A stretch of 7,293 nucleotides of DNA from Pseudomonas sp. UBA5782 (GTDB taxonomy: Bacteria > Pseudomonadota > Gammaproteobacteria > Pseudomonadales > Pseudomonadaceae): assembly GCA_002418465.1 (NCBI GenBank), contig DIEE01000052.1:1-7293 (forward strand), read 5' to 3'. A program made the position numbers and the translations under genes. This document shows, piece after piece, positions 6,385 through 7,293 of this stretch. Numbering within the stretch: the first letter of the stretch is position 1; every line of letters starts with the position of its first letter. The notes under the pieces are model-generated. The model did no database searches. It saw nothing but the letters and a program-made list of their open reading frames with translations, and was not told where the DNA came from.

Positions 6385-6390
6385 AAGGGA
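6385..6390 (+). promoter_or_regulatory. Ribosome binding site supporting the cheB start at 6399
   Basis: AAGGGA lies eight bases before the ATG at 6399 and is the only purine-rich element in the cheR-cheB gap. It supports 6399 as the cheB start; no other in-frame start codon lies between the cheR stop and 6399. An earlier ATG at 6382 opens only a three-codon frame ending in TAA, so it is not the gene start. Confidence 0.65.
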
Positions 6391-6398
6391 TAACGCCG

Positions 6399-7293
6399 AT
6401 GGTCGTCGCGAAGATCGATACCAGCAAAAAAATAAAAGTATTCCTGGTCGACGACTCGGCGCTGGTTCGCCAGGTGCTCACCGCCTGTCTGGAAAGCCAT
6501 CCCAACATCCAGGTGATCGGCCAGGCCTCCGACCCGCTGTTCGCCCTGGAAAAGATGCAGAAGGACTGGCCCGACGTGCTGGTGCTCGACGTCGAGATGC
6601 CACGCATGGACGGCATCACCTTTCTGCGCAAGATCATGGCCGAGCGGCCGACGCCGTCTATCATCTGCTCGACGCTCACCGAAGACGGCGCCGCGATAAC
6701 GCTCGACGCCCTTGCCGCCGGCGCGGTGGGCGTGTTCACCAAGGCCAAGCTGGGCCTCAAGGAAAGCCTGCAGCAGATTTCCGGCGAGCTGATCAAGCAG
6801 ATCGAACTCGCCGCGCGCAGCCATCCCCACGCCATGCCGCGCAAACCGGCGCTCAAGGAAGCCTTCGAGGCGCCCGTGGAGATCGCCGCGGCCGCCGCCA
6901 GGCCGTTGCTCACCACCACCGACCGCGTCGTCGCGCTGGGCACCTCCACCGGCGGGACCCAGGCGCTGGAAGTGCTGCTGCGGCAATTGCCGGTGGACTG
7001 CCCGGGCATCGTCATCGTCCAGCACATGCCGGAGAAATTCACCGCGGCCTTCGCCAAGCGCCTCGACAGCGTGTGCAAGATCGAAGTGCGCGAGGCCAAA
7101 CACATGGACCGCGTGCGCCCCGGCCTGGCGCTGGTGGCGCCGGGCGGCCTGCACATGCAGCTCAAGCGCAGCGGCGCGCAGTACTTCGTCGAGGTCTTCG
7201 ACGGCCCGCCGGTGAATCGCCACAAACCCTCGGTGGACGTGCTCTTCCGTTCGGTCGCGCGGCACGCCGGGCAGAACGCCATCGGCGTGATCA
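6399..7293 (+). CDS. cheB: CheB receptor methylesterase/deamidase, response-regulator type (3' end outside window)
   Basis: The first 298 codons are present. An N-terminal receiver domain (about 12-130) has Asp18-Asp19, phosphoacceptor Asp64 (LVLDVEMPRMDG), Ser91 and Lys115. A linker rich in Ala and Pro follows (about 140-170). The methylesterase domain begins at VVALGTSTGGTQAL, with nucleophile Ser183 (codon 6945-6947) and catalytic His209 in QHMP (codon 7023-7025). The catalytic aspartate of the triad should lie just beyond the window. Phosphorylation by CheA relieves receiver inhibition, so CheB removes methyl groups that CheR adds. Ala116 replaces the proline that normally follows the conserved receiver lysine. 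The first 15 codons include an A/T-rich run with AAA, ATA and GTA codons that are rare elsewhere in this window. cheD, if the operon has one, could only be downstream. Confidence 0.96.
   Translation, partial: MVVAKIDTSKKIKVFLVDDSALVRQVLTACLESHPNIQVIGQASDPLFALEKMQKDWPDVLVLDVEMPRMDGITFLRKIMAERPTPSIICSTLTEDGAAITLDALAAGAVGVFTKAKLGLKESLQQISGELIKQIELAARSHPHAMPRKPALKEAFEAPVEIAAAAARPLLTTTDRVVALGTSTGGTQALEVLLRQLPVDCPGIVIVQHMPEKFTAAFAKRLDSVCKIEVREAKHMDRVRPGLALVAPGGLHMQLKRSGAQYFVEVFDGPPVNRHKPSVDVLFRSVARHAGQNAIGVI
6419..6443 (+). other. A/T-rich, rare-codon patch near the start of cheB
   Basis: Codons 8-15 of cheB include consecutive AAA AAA ATA AAA GTA, with a seven-base A run at 6426-6432. The surrounding genes overwhelmingly prefer G or C in the third position. 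The patch may keep the mRNA near the cheB start open for ribosome binding. It also contains an A-run on which slippage is possible. No function is shown. Confidence 0.4.

Noticed and set aside
6382..6393. Tiny ATG AAG GGA TAA frame before cheB, as a possible leader peptide.
   Set aside because: It has only three codons and overlaps the cheB ribosome site; nothing indicates regulated attenuation.
6222..7265. Long minus-strand open frames opposite the end of cheR and cheB.
   Set aside because: They are antisense shadows of genes with clear catalytic motifs; no recognisable domain or convincing start signal was seen.

Overview
The window is one uninterrupted, plus-strand chemosensory (che) operon from a GC-rich gammaproteobacterium, most likely Pseudomonas or a close relative. 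That assignment rests on the strong G/C preference at third codon positions and on the overall look of the CheY, CheA and receptor proteins. The species cannot be named from the sequence. Both ends cut through genes: a receptor-like gene enters from the left and cheB leaves on the right.

Layout, left to right: the C-terminal part of an MCP-like signalling protein (1-484); cheY (508-873); a small STAS-domain gene (875-1186); cheA (1199-3391); a membrane MCP with a four-helix-bundle-type sensor (3404-5047); cheW (5060-5566); cheR (5566-6375); and the first 298 codons of cheB (6399-7293). All gaps are 23 bases or less. Two junctions (cheY/STAS and cheW/cheR) are tight enough for translational coupling, and the cheA stop codon is part of the next gene's Shine-Dalgarno site. 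No RNA gene, mobile element, CRISPR array or terminator is visible. The operon promoter must lie to the left of the window.

The genes form a complete signalling core. The receptors with CheW control the histidine kinase CheA. CheA passes phosphate from His50 to Asp53 of CheY and presumably to Asp64 of CheB. CheR and CheB set receptor methylation. No cheZ, cheC, cheX or cheD gene is present in the window.

Three points set this operon apart from a textbook one. The leading MCP-like protein carries, beyond its hairpin, a helix resembling the CheZ phosphatase motif (FQDxxxQ). CheA carries, between its P2-like and P3 domains, two 24-residue repeats that fit the cyclic-di-GMP-binding MshEN consensus, the first at every position. 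A STAS protein with a phosphorylatable-type serine sits between cheY and cheA. Together they suggest a pathway with inputs or outputs beyond simple flagellar control, but this is inference.
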